A stretch of 39,662 nucleotides of DNA from Candidatus Brocadiaceae bacterium. GTDB lineage: Bacteria; Planctomycetota; Brocadiia; Brocadiales; Scalinduaceae. Numbering within the stretch: position 1 is the stretch's first letter; the number at the start of each line of letters is the position of its first letter. Shown piece after piece: positions 1 to 7,642 of the stretch. The notes beneath the pieces are model-generated. The model searched no databases, was not told the origin of the DNA, and saw only the letters and a list, made by a program, of their open reading frames with translations. The stretch lies in the NCBI GenBank assembly GCA_919901575.1, contig CAKKPF010000312.1, positions 1-39,662 on the forward strand. The letters run 5' to 3'. Both the position numbers and the translations under genes were made by a program.

Positions 1-838
1 TTAAAAAGGCGCCTAATTGAACATCAGACATCAGACTTTTCTGTACTGCATTCTCCATTAAGTCATATAATTTCTCTTTGTAAAAACCTATTCGTTCACT
101 ACTTTTTCCTGGTTTATTTTGTAAAGGAGTAACAGGTGTACTAATATCCCAATATTTTCTGGTTACCACAGTTTTTCTTTCGGCCAGGAGATAATGTCCG
201 GCTTCAAGTTTTCTTATATTCTTAAAAATAGTTTTTGGCGCCGGGATGTAATTAAAAGTCAGATACAATTCCAGGGCAGTCCAGTCAATCTCCTTAACCA
301 CATCATGATCGCATAGTATACCCTTAATTTCTGAGGAAAAGATTAAGGACTCCCCGTCCCAATAATAGACAAGGGGTTTAATCCCAAGTCTGTCCCGACA
401 TAACCATAGTTTCTGCAAACATTCATCCCATATGCAAAAGGCAAACATCCCATTAAGTCTTTTCAAGCAATCGATCCCTTCCTCTTCATATAAGTGTATG
501 ATAACCTCCGAATCTGTATTACTCCTGAATCTATGTCCTTTCGCCTCTAATTCAATCCTGATTTCCTTAAAATTATATACTTCCCCATTATAGACTAACC
601 ATATAGTTTCTTCTTCATTACACATAGGTTGATGACCGGCATCTGACAGGTCAATAACGCTGAGACGTGTATGCCCTAAACCCACTTGTACTTTTGAGGC
701 TTGAGATTTGGAATTTGAGCGGACAAATACACCTTCATCGTTCGGCCCGCGGAAGGCAAGAGATTTACACATCCTTTTCAGAAGAGCCTCATCAACTATT
801 TTATTTCCATAACTGAGCTTACCACAAACACCACACAT
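1..838 (-). CDS. asnB: Asparagine synthase (glutamine-hydrolysing), N-terminal part, cut by window edge
   Basis: The protein begins MCGVCGK, which gives the Cys2 nucleophile of class II glutamine amidotransferases. RGPNDEG near residue 30 and NGEVYNF further on are the other glutaminase signatures. About 279 codons are visible, and the frame runs off the left edge just at SDVQLGAFL, where the family's synthetase domain has its SDxxLGAFLSGG pyrophosphate loop. The ATP-dependent amidation domain is therefore outside the window. Family knowledge: these enzymes move glutamine nitrogen onto aspartate, and copies in O-antigen clusters often amidate sugar carboxylates. The frame is open with no internal stop. 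It is the last gene seen on the minus strand and is separated from the upstream GT4 gene by about 100 bases holding a palindrome. Its role in glycan amidation rather than asparagine supply is inferred from context. Confidence 0.93.
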   Translation of the reverse strand, partial: MCGVCGKLSYGNKIVDEALLKRMCKSLAFRGPNDEGVFVRSNSKSQASKVQVGLGHTRLSVIDLSDAGHQPMCNEEETIWLVYNGEVYNFKEIRIELEAKGHRFRSNTDSEVIIHLYEEEGIDCLKRLNGMFAFCIWDECLQKLWLCRDRLGIKPLVYYWDGESLIFSSEIKGILCDHDVVKEIDWTALELYLTFNYIPAPKTIFKNIRKLEAGHYLLAERKTVVTRKYWDISTPVTPLQNKPGKSSERIGFYKEKLYDLMENAVQKSLMSDVQLGAFL

Positions 839-878
839 TTGTTTTCTATTTACATTAAACGAAAAAAGTAAGATAATG

Positions 879-923
879 AATCCCCCTTAGTCCCCCTTTA
901 CTAAAGGGGGACTAAGGGGGATT
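879..923. repeat. Perfect 22-bp inverted repeat, one-base loop (dispersed palindrome type)
   Basis: Arms 879-900 and 902-923 are exact reverse complements around a single C at 901. Each arm contains two C5 (or G5) blocks separated by TTAGT/ACTAA, so the arm is itself partly a direct repeat. It sits between the GT4 stop (941) and the asparagine synthase start (838). Palindromes of C5TTAGTC5TTTA type are widely dispersed between genes in several bacterial genomes. It could act as a strong hairpin in RNA, but a T-run follows only about 11 bases beyond it on the minus strand, so I do not call it a standard terminator. Confidence 0.9.
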
Positions 924-940
924 TGTTACAATCGTTTATA

Positions 941-2071
941 TCACATCATCCTTTGCATAGCACTAATCAAACGTTTGGCTACTTGTTCCCAACTCATTTG
1001 TGTTTCAGTCCACCGGCGCCCCTCATCCCCCAGCCGTCTTGCAAGATTGTCATCAGTAAGCAAACACTTTATTGCGGAGGCAATATCCTCTGGACTATCC
1101 GGGTTGACTAAAAGGCCTGTTTTCCCATCCCGTACAGCATCAGAAACACCACCGGAATTCCCAGCCACCACCGGAATTCCACTGGCGCCAGCCTCAAGAA
1201 AAGAAATACCAAACCCCTCAACAAGATCTAGACGTCCCGGTATTTCTCTACTGGCCATAACATAGATATCGCAAGAGGTATACATGGGGGGTAATTGATT
1301 ATTGTCAATAAAACCTGTAAATACCACCTGATTTTCTAAACCAAGATCTTGTACCATCTTTCGTAACCTCGTTTCTTCAGAACCTTGACCTACTATAGTG
1401 TAATTTGGCGTGAACCCTTGTTTCTTTAATATAGACAGAGCTTCAAGGACATGATCATGCCCTTTGTTCAAATCCAAACGCGCCACAGTAAGTAATCTTT
1501 TTTGTCTATTTCTCTTCTGATAATTCGTGACAGGTCTGAAACGCTGTGTATTCACGCCATTTAAGAGCACTTTTATACGGCTTTGCTCCACTCCCAGAGA
1601 CACTACCAGACGAGCGCTGTAGTTGCTGACAGGGAAAATTCCTTTGGCCTTACGAAGGGCTGCAATACGCCACCCCTTTAAGTAGTATTTCAGACGCCGT
1701 CTCCAGGACTTTTTGTCATCACGGATTTCAGTCCCATGAACACTGACAAAATAGGGTACAGGTATCAACCAATACCATACATGGCTGATTAGAGACGTAA
1801 TCCAAACAACATGCAACACTGCATCAATCTGGTACTTCCTTAGTATCCATGGAATATATATAAGAAAGGCTATATAGCGTAAGATCGGGAATGATGGGGT
1901 GCGAATTATTTGATAAAGGCAGCCATGATCAAAGGCTTTGGCATTGGGAATCCCGGTTGCCAAAACAGTTACCTGGTTTTCCCTGGTAAGGAAAGTAGCT
2001 AATTCCTTTGTGTAAGCCCCAATTCCCCAACTACGAGGTGAAAAATCCGATCCTACCACTAAAAGATTCAT
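941..2071 (-). CDS. Glycosyltransferase family 4 (GT-B fold)
   Basis: This 376-residue protein has the two-Rossmann GT-B layout. The N-terminal acceptor domain opens with LLVVGSDFSPRSWGIGAYTKEL. The C-terminal donor domain has LLTVARLDLNKGHD (residues 193-207) and an EX7E motif EGFGISFLE at E285/E293, the site that holds the nucleotide-sugar in GT4 retaining enzymes. I start at ATG 2071 because AAAGGGA lies upstream at good spacing. The frame is open to 2146, but those 25 extra residues have no family character. It follows the second GT4 gene (2195-3340) in the same direction. It probably adds a hexose to the growing lipid-linked glycan at the inner membrane; donor and acceptor cannot be read from sequence. 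Confidence 0.92.
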   Translation of the reverse strand: MNLLVVGSDFSPRSWGIGAYTKELATFLTRENQVTVLATGIPNAKAFDHGCLYQIIRTPSFPILRYIAFLIYIPWILRKYQIDAVLHVVWITSLISHVWYWLIPVPYFVSVHGTEIRDDKKSWRRRLKYYLKGWRIAALRKAKGIFPVSNYSARLVVSLGVEQSRIKVLLNGVNTQRFRPVTNYQKRNRQKRLLTVARLDLNKGHDHVLEALSILKKQGFTPNYTIVGQGSEETRLRKMVQDLGLENQVVFTGFIDNNQLPPMYTSCDIYVMASREIPGRLDLVEGFGISFLEAGASGIPVVAGNSGGVSDAVRDGKTGLLVNPDSPEDIASAIKCLLTDDNLARRLGDEGRRWTETQMSWEQVAKRLISAMQRMM

Positions 2072-2194
2072 GCTATGTTTCCCTTTCTCAGTAAAGCCAT
2101 CGCCGTGAATCTTCAACTGGTAGTAACTTCGTATTACATAGTTCACTGCGTATTAACCATTCCAAAAGTCTTTCACTCATTCGACGTCCTCGCG

Positions 2195-3340
2195 TTATTG
2201 ATTTAATTGCAAAAGTTCCTCGTAAACTTTTTCAACCTTTTGTACCATAATATCCACTCCAAATCTCTCTTCTACAACCTTTCTTGCATCTATACCCATC
2301 TGATATGCTTTATCCCTATGACAAAGCAAATCTATAATAGCATACGTTAAAGCCCTGGGGTTTTTAGGTGGTATAAGTAAACCTGTTTTCCCGTTATCCA
2401 GAACCTCTTTTATACCATCAATATCAGTAGCTACAATGGGTTTCATCATAGCCATTGCCTCCAGGAGGACAATAGGCAACCCTTCCAGTAAAGAAGGCAT
2501 AACGAAGATATCAACAGATGTCAAAACATCCTTAATATCATTCCTGAAGCCGGTAAAAATTATCTTTTCTTCAAGCTTCAGTATTTTACTTTTCACCTTC
2601 AACTCGTCCTTTAGCTCTCCTTCTCCTACAATAAAAAACATTGCTTCCGGGATCTCTTTTAATACATCATGTACTGCCTCAATAAAATACTCAAAGCCCT
2701 TCTGCCAAACCAACCTCCCTATAGCCACAACAACCGGCACATCATCTCCTAATCCAAACTCTTTCCTGAATCTTGACCTTCTGCATGCAATTTCCTTATC
2801 TGGTATACAGTATTCATCTTTCTCTATACCATTATAAATTTTGACTACCCTTTGGGGTTCAATCTTGTGTTTCTCTATCATCGCTTTTTCCAGGGCATCA
2901 GAGACAACCATGAACCTATCTACAAAACGTTCTGAGAATCGGTTAAAGAGCTTGTATATTAATTTTCTTATTGGATTTACATCAAAGCCTTCTACCGGCA
3001 TAGGAACAGTCGAAACAACAATAGGTGTTCCAGATAGTCTTGCAGCCATTCTGGCAAAAAAATCTGCACGGGCACCCTGACTGTGGACAATAACTATCTT
3101 CTCATTTTTCATTAAATCAGCCAACTGGAAAATTACTCCGGGATTGAATCTTTTTCTCATATCCACAGATTTAATCTGTACCCCACTTCCCTTAATCTTT
3201 TCTATAAACGCCCCTGTCGGCAGACAGGCTACGATTATTCTGTATCGTTCAATAGACAGCCTATTAATTATCTGTGCGAAAACCCTCTCCCCGCCACCAA
3301 ATTCCATATTGTCAAATACATATAAAAGATTGTATCTCAT
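2195..3340 (-). CDS. Glycosyltransferase family 4 (GT-B fold)
   Basis: The 381-residue protein carries the GT4 hallmarks: N-terminal GGGERVFAQI (residues 15-24), the donor-site loop IGRLVWQKG with R209 and K214, and EX7E as EGLPIVLLE (E286/E294), followed by PIVATDIDGIKEVL. Length is normal for the family. The start ATG at 3340 places the first beta strand at residues 3-8, as expected, although the Shine-Dalgarno is weak. It lies between a GT4 (941-2071) and a GT2 (3431-4363) gene on the same strand, which suggests joint transcription. It resembles transferases that use UDP-GlcNAc or UDP/GDP-hexoses in capsule and LPS pathways; specificity is unknown. Confidence 0.93.
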   Translation of the reverse strand: MRYNLLYVFDNMEFGGGERVFAQIINRLSIERYRIIVACLPTGAFIEKIKGSGVQIKSVDMRKRFNPGVIFQLADLMKNEKIVIVHSQGARADFFARMAARLSGTPIVVSTVPMPVEGFDVNPIRKLIYKLFNRFSERFVDRFMVVSDALEKAMIEKHKIEPQRVVKIYNGIEKDEYCIPDKEIACRRSRFRKEFGLGDDVPVVVAIGRLVWQKGFEYFIEAVHDVLKEIPEAMFFIVGEGELKDELKVKSKILKLEEKIIFTGFRNDIKDVLTSVDIFVMPSLLEGLPIVLLEAMAMMKPIVATDIDGIKEVLDNGKTGLLIPPKNPRALTYAIIDLLCHRDKAYQMGIDARKVVEERFGVDIMVQKVEKVYEELLQLNQ

Positions 3341-3430
3341 AGAGTTTGTGTCTCACAGTACTTTATTACAAACAATATTCAGAATTTCGTTGTTTTCTCT
3401 AATAGTAGTATTTCTTAATGTCATTCGATT

Positions 3431-4363
3431 TTATAAATCTACTTTGCCTACGCGGTTTATGATTGCGTGTCTGACGGCCTTGAGCATTACCAACCACTCG
3501 TCCAGTTTAATGCCGCGATGGAACAGTATGGAATCCATTATCATCTTTGGTATCCAAAAAATTGTGTACAAAGGAATACTGGTCACTTTTTGAAGCAATG
3601 AAGCATTCTTGCGAACAACCAGCAATTTGTTACGGTAAAGATAGTAAATCCGTTCCAGAGTTTTCGTTCCTCCCCTTGTCACATTATGTCTGACAACTAC
3701 ACCGGGATCATATAAAATCTTATATCCCTTCTTCTTCGCTCTAAGGCAAAAATCAACCTCACCGTGAGAAGTATAGTAATCTCTGTCAAAACCCTTTAGT
3801 TTTGAAACAACTTCACTCTTTATGAGCATACAACACCCTATAACATAATCACATTCTACCAAACTACTGGCATCAGTCTCACTATACCGTCCTAGCCAGA
3901 GATTTACAAAACCAGCCCCATGTGCAGTTTCATTAGGCTTCATATCATATACAGTTCGCGGGCCTATGATTCCAGCGGCAGAATGGCCCTGGAGATATTT
4001 GATCAAGATGTTTAGACCATCACTGGGCAATAAAACGTCATCATCTATACTCAAAACATAATCTGTATCGGGATTAACACGTTTGAACAATTCATCCCTT
4101 GATGTATATACACCAAGGTTTTCCTTACTTTGTATCATATTCAATACCTTCCATCCTTCTTTCTCCATCTCCATGAACATTCTACCAACCTCTCCCTGCG
4201 TGCCGTCGGTTGATCCATTGTCCCATATTATGACTTCCATTCTTTTTTTGGGGTATTCAACCCTTCGAATAGAATGAAGACACTTGACTAAATCTTTCTT
4301 ACCATTCAGTGTTGGAATAACAATGGAAATAAAGGGATTTGTATTTCTTCCTTTTGATATCAT
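3431..4363 (-). CDS. Glycosyltransferase family 2 (GT-A fold)
   Basis: The 310-residue protein has the GT-A nucleotide-binding start ISIVIPTLNG (residues 12-21), the UDP-binding DNGSTDG (48-54) and a DXD metal site SIDDD (D107-D109). HGEVDFCLR replaces the usual acidic catalytic-base motif (ED.D), so an acidic residue is retained. The C-terminal third is hydrophobic and basic and probably binds the membrane. This is an inverting enzyme of the rhamnosyltransferase-like branch; sugar and acceptor are not predictable. A diverged 106-bp copy of its codons 40-75 is found at 12921-13026, where it is a dead fragment, so this gene has been duplicated or moved within the cluster. Confidence 0.92.
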   Translation of the reverse strand: MISKGRNTNPFISIVIPTLNGKKDLVKCLHSIRRVEYPKKRMEVIIWDNGSTDGTQGEVGRMFMEMEKEGWKVLNMIQSKENLGVYTSRDELFKRVNPDTDYVLSIDDDVLLPSDGLNILIKYLQGHSAAGIIGPRTVYDMKPNETAHGAGFVNLWLGRYSETDASSLVECDYVIGCCMLIKSEVVSKLKGFDRDYYTSHGEVDFCLRAKKKGYKILYDPGVVVRHNVTRGGTKTLERIYYLYRNKLLVVRKNASLLQKVTSIPLYTIFWIPKMIMDSILFHRGIKLDEWLVMLKAVRHAIINRVGKVDL

Positions 4364-4553
4364 ACTCGTTTTATATATATTGAAGGTAAAACGTATAACT
4401 TATTGTAAATTGTGTGTCTGATATGTTTGTATGAGTAGATTGTACATTGCCTTTATTCAAATGTAATAGTATGAAAGGCAAAAAGCAGGAGTAACAGAAT
4501 AAAAGTGTCAAAAACCTTATTAGAGAAAACCATAATCTTTCCAACTTTGCTTA
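4364..4553. other. Intergenic stretch, nothing recognised
   Basis: These 190 AT-rich bases separate the GT2 start from the end of the broken HepT gene. I see no coding frame, hairpin with T-run, or convincing promoter. The right end of the segment bounded by the GT2 duplication (see 12921-13026) falls near here. Confidence 0.4.
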
Positions 4554-4976
4554 TTAGTTTTGACTAAGGGTATTCAAAATCACATTACGATAGACAAGGA
4601 AGTCATTAAGGTGTTTTTTCAATATGTTAATAACGATATATTCATCCACCTGATCATAACGGTGAACTACAATATTTCTGAATTTTGCCATATTTTCCAT
4701 CATCTTGAAAATCTCTTCTTCTATAATACCTTTTTCATAAAGCACCCTGAAAGTATCGGCATAACTCCTAGGGATACGATATCCTTTGTCGGCTATAATA
4801 TGGTTAGCAATATCGGCACATATTTCTATCATTATCTGTAATGTTCTTTCCACAATCCTCTGGGTTTTCTACTCCCTACTATAGTCTTCCACAGAGATAT
4901 TTGAGAATTCTTTTATCTGTTTTAAATGCTCCTCAAGTTCAGTAAGCTTTCTAAGAATTAGGGCTTTATCAACCAA
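4554..4976 (-). pseudogene. hepT: HepT-like HEPN ribonuclease toxin, interrupted by an amber stop
   Basis: Read through one TAG at 4869-4871, the frame from TTG 4976 to the TAA at 4554 encodes 140 residues, the usual HepT (DUF86) length. The break falls at codon 36, in SRE-stop-KTQRIVERTLQ, where the family has a conserved Trp (WKTQ), so a TGG to TAG change is the simplest explanation. The C-terminal HEPN catalytic motif RX4HXY is intact (R100, H105, Y107 in full-length numbering). The start overlaps the end of the MntA gene by 8 bases, typical of translationally coupled pairs. Known biology: HepT cleaves RNA (tRNA in characterised cases) and is silenced when MntA adds AMP to the Tyr of this motif. 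A shorter protein could start at GTG 4853 but would lack the first helix. A sequencing error cannot be excluded. Confidence 0.82.
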
Positions 4977-5391
4977 TGGAATACCTCTTTTTGTATATCT
5001 CCATCTCTTTTATTGAAAAATCAAAATATTCTCTGAGGGTTAGGGATTCGAATTTATGTCTCAGAAATGGGGAACTGTCAACCAAAACCTTTTTCTCCTC
5101 TAATATCTTTGCCCTAAGAGGAAGAGATGCAGTATTTAGTATTACTAGGTCTATCTCGTCAGTGTTTAAAAGCTCAATAAGATTCCCCAGGATTTCCATC
5201 TTTTCTTGAGCGGTATTACCTCCATTTGAAAGATACACTGCAATGTCTATATCACTTAAAGGGCCACATCTGGCCTTTGCAAGCCCTCCAAAGAGATAAG
5301 CAAAAACTACCTTTGGGTGTGAGTCCAGGTAAGTTTCGGCCTTATATATATGCTCTAAAATTTTCTCTGGAATTTTATGGGTCTTTATCAT
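4969..5391 (-). CDS. mntA: MntA-like minimal nucleotidyltransferase antitoxin
   Basis: This 140-residue protein matches the MNT/MntA fold: helix, then YLFGGLAKARCGPLSDIDIAV (residues 33-52). The family signature is GSX10DXD. Here the metal-binding D47 and D49 are present, but the Ser is Gly (G35-G36), an unusual change at the phosphate-binding turn. Known role: MntA AMPylates the partner HepT toxin on its HEPN tyrosine. AGAGG lies 9 bases before ATG 5391. It overlaps the downstream hepT frame by 8 bases. With the toxin broken by a stop codon, this antitoxin may now be an orphan. Its place inside a glycan cluster is typical of small accessory TA modules rather than a pathway role. Confidence 0.88.
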   Translation of the reverse strand: MIKTHKIPEKILEHIYKAETYLDSHPKVVFAYLFGGLAKARCGPLSDIDIAVYLSNGGNTAQEKMEILGNLIELLNTDEIDLVILNTASLPLRAKILEEKKVLVDSSPFLRHKFESLTLREYFDFSIKEMEIYKKRYSIG

Positions 5392-5829
5392 TGCTAAGAA
5401 CCTCTATTTATATAAGTAAAACTAACAAACGATGACTAATAAGTCAACTAACAATTAAGGCTTTAAGTGGCTCAGTTTGTCAGGAAAGATATTAGAAAAT
5501 ACTTCTGCTCTATCATACAGTATAGCTGCCAACACATATCCTTAGTTACAGGTTTAAGGAATGGCGAGTGGCCGTAGGTATCTCCTTGGCCGTTTCCACC
5601 GACAAGAAAGCGCAACAAATAGAGTAGAAAGGTTACGTATTTTACCATTTTAAAAATTCACTGCAAGTATTGTTAAATATGTGTTAGATTTCAAAAGAAC
5701 AATTAGTCATAAAAAGTACCCTTTTAAAACTCAGATGTGAAGCCATTTCTTTAATAAAAATCTTTACATCCAAATCTAATTCCTGTACATTTTCTTGATT
5801 AATATCGACATAAAGAGGGATCAAGATAA
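5392..5829. other. 438-base gap between divergent genes, holds a gene remnant
   Basis: The mntA start (minus) and the GT39-like start (plus) diverge from this gap. The recognisable contents are the coding remnant at 5459-5545 and, at the right edge, GAGGGA about 9 bases before ATG 5830. Promoters for both directions must lie here, but no pair of -35/-10 boxes stands out. The remaining bases are AT-rich with no open frame that I can support. Confidence 0.5.
5459..5545 (+). pseudogene. Decayed 3' fragment of a GT39-like gene
   Basis: Translation from 5459 gives a stretch ending LENTSALSYSIAANTYP-stop. This matches DKNTSALAYSIATNT near the C-terminus of the intact plus-strand gene 5830-7548. 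At base level, 5496-5536 and 7394-7434 agree at 36 of 41 positions, and most differences fall at codon third positions, so both copies were once under protein selection. The fragment lies on the same strand just upstream of its intact relative and ends with TAG at 5543-5545. It is probably what remains of a tandem paralogue lost by deletion. Confidence 0.75.
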
Positions 5830-7548
5830 ATGGTTGATACAAAAACAACTAGAATGAATTTGGTTTTCCTGTACATAATATTTTTATTAGCTTTAGGGCT
5901 TTTTTCAGCCTTTTCTCTCTGTCGTATTCAACAGCCGGTAACGCAAGATGAATTGAATTGGTTAATAGCCGCTAAGACTTTTTATGCAGATGGCGCACCA
6001 CTACATTTAATTTCTAACAAAGTAGTAACTTACTCACCATATTTGTACTTACACAGTGTAGTAGCAGCGTTCAGCCTTTTTGGAGAAAGTGAGATTGTTG
6101 CACGTTTGCCAGGGGTTTTCTCCGGGTTACTTGCAATAATTATGGTCTTCCTTATTATAAAATCACTTTCTAAAGGTAGCCAGGCTGAGGGTCTTCAATG
6201 GGCAGCCATAAGCAGTCTGTTATACGCTATCACACCTGCCGTTGTTCAAGGCGCTGTAATAATAGACATTGACAATACCATCCTTGTTCCAACCATTCTT
6301 TTTCTATACTGGACTTTTGTAAAATATCAAGAAAAGGAGAATTATACATGGGCTATGCTTATGGGACTGGCGTTGTCAATTGCATTGTGGGGGAGAGTAA
6401 CTACACCACCGATCATTGCACTCTTATTATCTTTTTACATTTTGGTCAGCAAAAAAGTGATTAAAACAAAATTGATTTTCTTTTGCGCTATTTTTGCTGG
6501 AGGTTTTCTTTTTGCGGCTTCATGGTATCTGTACTGTTACAGTACAGATATCCCTTTTTTTGGGGTATTTATATATACTCTTAGCTCATTCCAGGGTAAA
6601 GGCCACCTGACACTTTCTCAATTATTACAAAATCTTGTTTGCCTTATACTATGGCTTGGTATTTTTCCTTCATTATTATTCATCATTTTTACGATACAGA
6701 GATGTATAAGTTGTTTAAGGAAACCAGAAGTTTGCCTGAAGGATATTTTCTTATGGAGTGGTGTTGTTCTCGTGATTGGTTATACTCTGGTTGGTGGAGC
6801 AATTTTTGGATATCCTAAATATCACATCCCTGCAATCCCGCTTCTATATATCTACATCGGTATTACTCTATCCCAATCCGGGTTGGATTTTGAAAATATC
6901 CGTTTAAAAGTATTTTCTATCATAGTAGTTATAGCTTTAGCTTTTATTGTTCAATACATGGTTGCAGGAGATGTACTATATATATTCAGGTATACGTTAC
7001 GTAATGCAATTGCATTTGCGTTGCCTTTATATCCGATATTGAAAAACACAGTCCTTAAAATGAGCTTCTATTCCATAATATTTGCGGTGACGTTTGCAAT
7101 TTGCCTGAAAACTTCATTTAAAAAAGTATGGATTTTGTTACTGATTCTATTCTCAATCGGCACAAGCATGGGAACCTCGCTTATTCAAAGCACTGCAAAC
7201 TATCACACAGGCTATAATTATGGAGGAGAGGGAACTATTGAGGCCGCTCAATTCATTCGAGAAAATGTGCCGGCACAGAGTGTTGTATTTGCTCCCAGCG
7301 AGATTATTTATTATTTGAAGTTACCCAAATCTCCACACCTGCTTAATCCATTATGGACAGATATAAGTGAACTAAGGAAACGTCTTGCGGACAAAAATAC
7401 TTCCGCTCTAGCGTACAGTATAGCCACCAACACAACCCGGCAAGTTCAGACGATATCTTTCACTAAAGAAATTCAAGAACTTCTACACCAGGATTTTGAC
7501 CAGACTAAGATAAAGAATTATACAATTTGGATAAGAACTGGTTACTGA
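5830..7548 (+). CDS. GT39/ArnT-like GT-C membrane glycosyltransferase
   Basis: This 572-residue protein is the only plus-strand gene in the window. It starts with a membrane segment (about 10-30), followed by the periplasmic-loop motif TQDELNW with D40-E41, the acidic pair that acts in GT-C enzymes of the PMT/ArnT family. About ten more hydrophobic segments follow, then a soluble tail of about 110 residues after residue 460. ATG 5830 is supported by GAGGGA upstream. GT-C enzymes take a sugar from a polyprenyl-phosphate carrier and transfer it outside the cytoplasmic membrane to lipid A, protein or glycan. A likely donor-maker, the ALG5-like GT2 at 13039, is nearby. A degraded relative lies upstream at 5459-5545. 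It converges with the minus-strand gene ending at 7643. The exact acceptor is unknown. Confidence 0.85.
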   Translation: MVDTKTTRMNLVFLYIIFLLALGLFSAFSLCRIQQPVTQDELNWLIAAKTFYADGAPLHLISNKVVTYSPYLYLHSVVAAFSLFGESEIVARLPGVFSGLLAIIMVFLIIKSLSKGSQAEGLQWAAISSLLYAITPAVVQGAVIIDIDNTILVPTILFLYWTFVKYQEKENYTWAMLMGLALSIALWGRVTTPPIIALLLSFYILVSKKVIKTKLIFFCAIFAGGFLFAASWYLYCYSTDIPFFGVFIYTLSSFQGKGHLTLSQLLQNLVCLILWLGIFPSLLFIIFTIQRCISCLRKPEVCLKDIFLWSGVVLVIGYTLVGGAIFGYPKYHIPAIPLLYIYIGITLSQSGLDFENIRLKVFSIIVVIALAFIVQYMVAGDVLYIFRYTLRNAIAFALPLYPILKNTVLKMSFYSIIFAVTFAICLKTSFKKVWILLLILFSIGTSMGTSLIQSTANYHTGYNYGGEGTIEAAQFIRENVPAQSVVFAPSEIIYYLKLPKSPHLLNPLWTDISELRKRLADKNTSALAYSIATNTTRQVQTISFTKEIQELLHQDFDQTKIKNYTIWIRTGY

Positions 7549-7642
7549 TTTTCATAAGAATATGGTATGGCGGACTAAGTATAAACGAGGAATTTGTACT
7601 GAAATGATACAACTAAAGAATTTGAAGATACTACTCTGCCAA

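Noticed and set aside
879-940. Palindrome as intrinsic terminator of the GT4 gene
   Set aside because: The stem is very long and the T-run starts about 11 bases beyond it, so it does not fit the usual hairpin plus immediate U-tract form.
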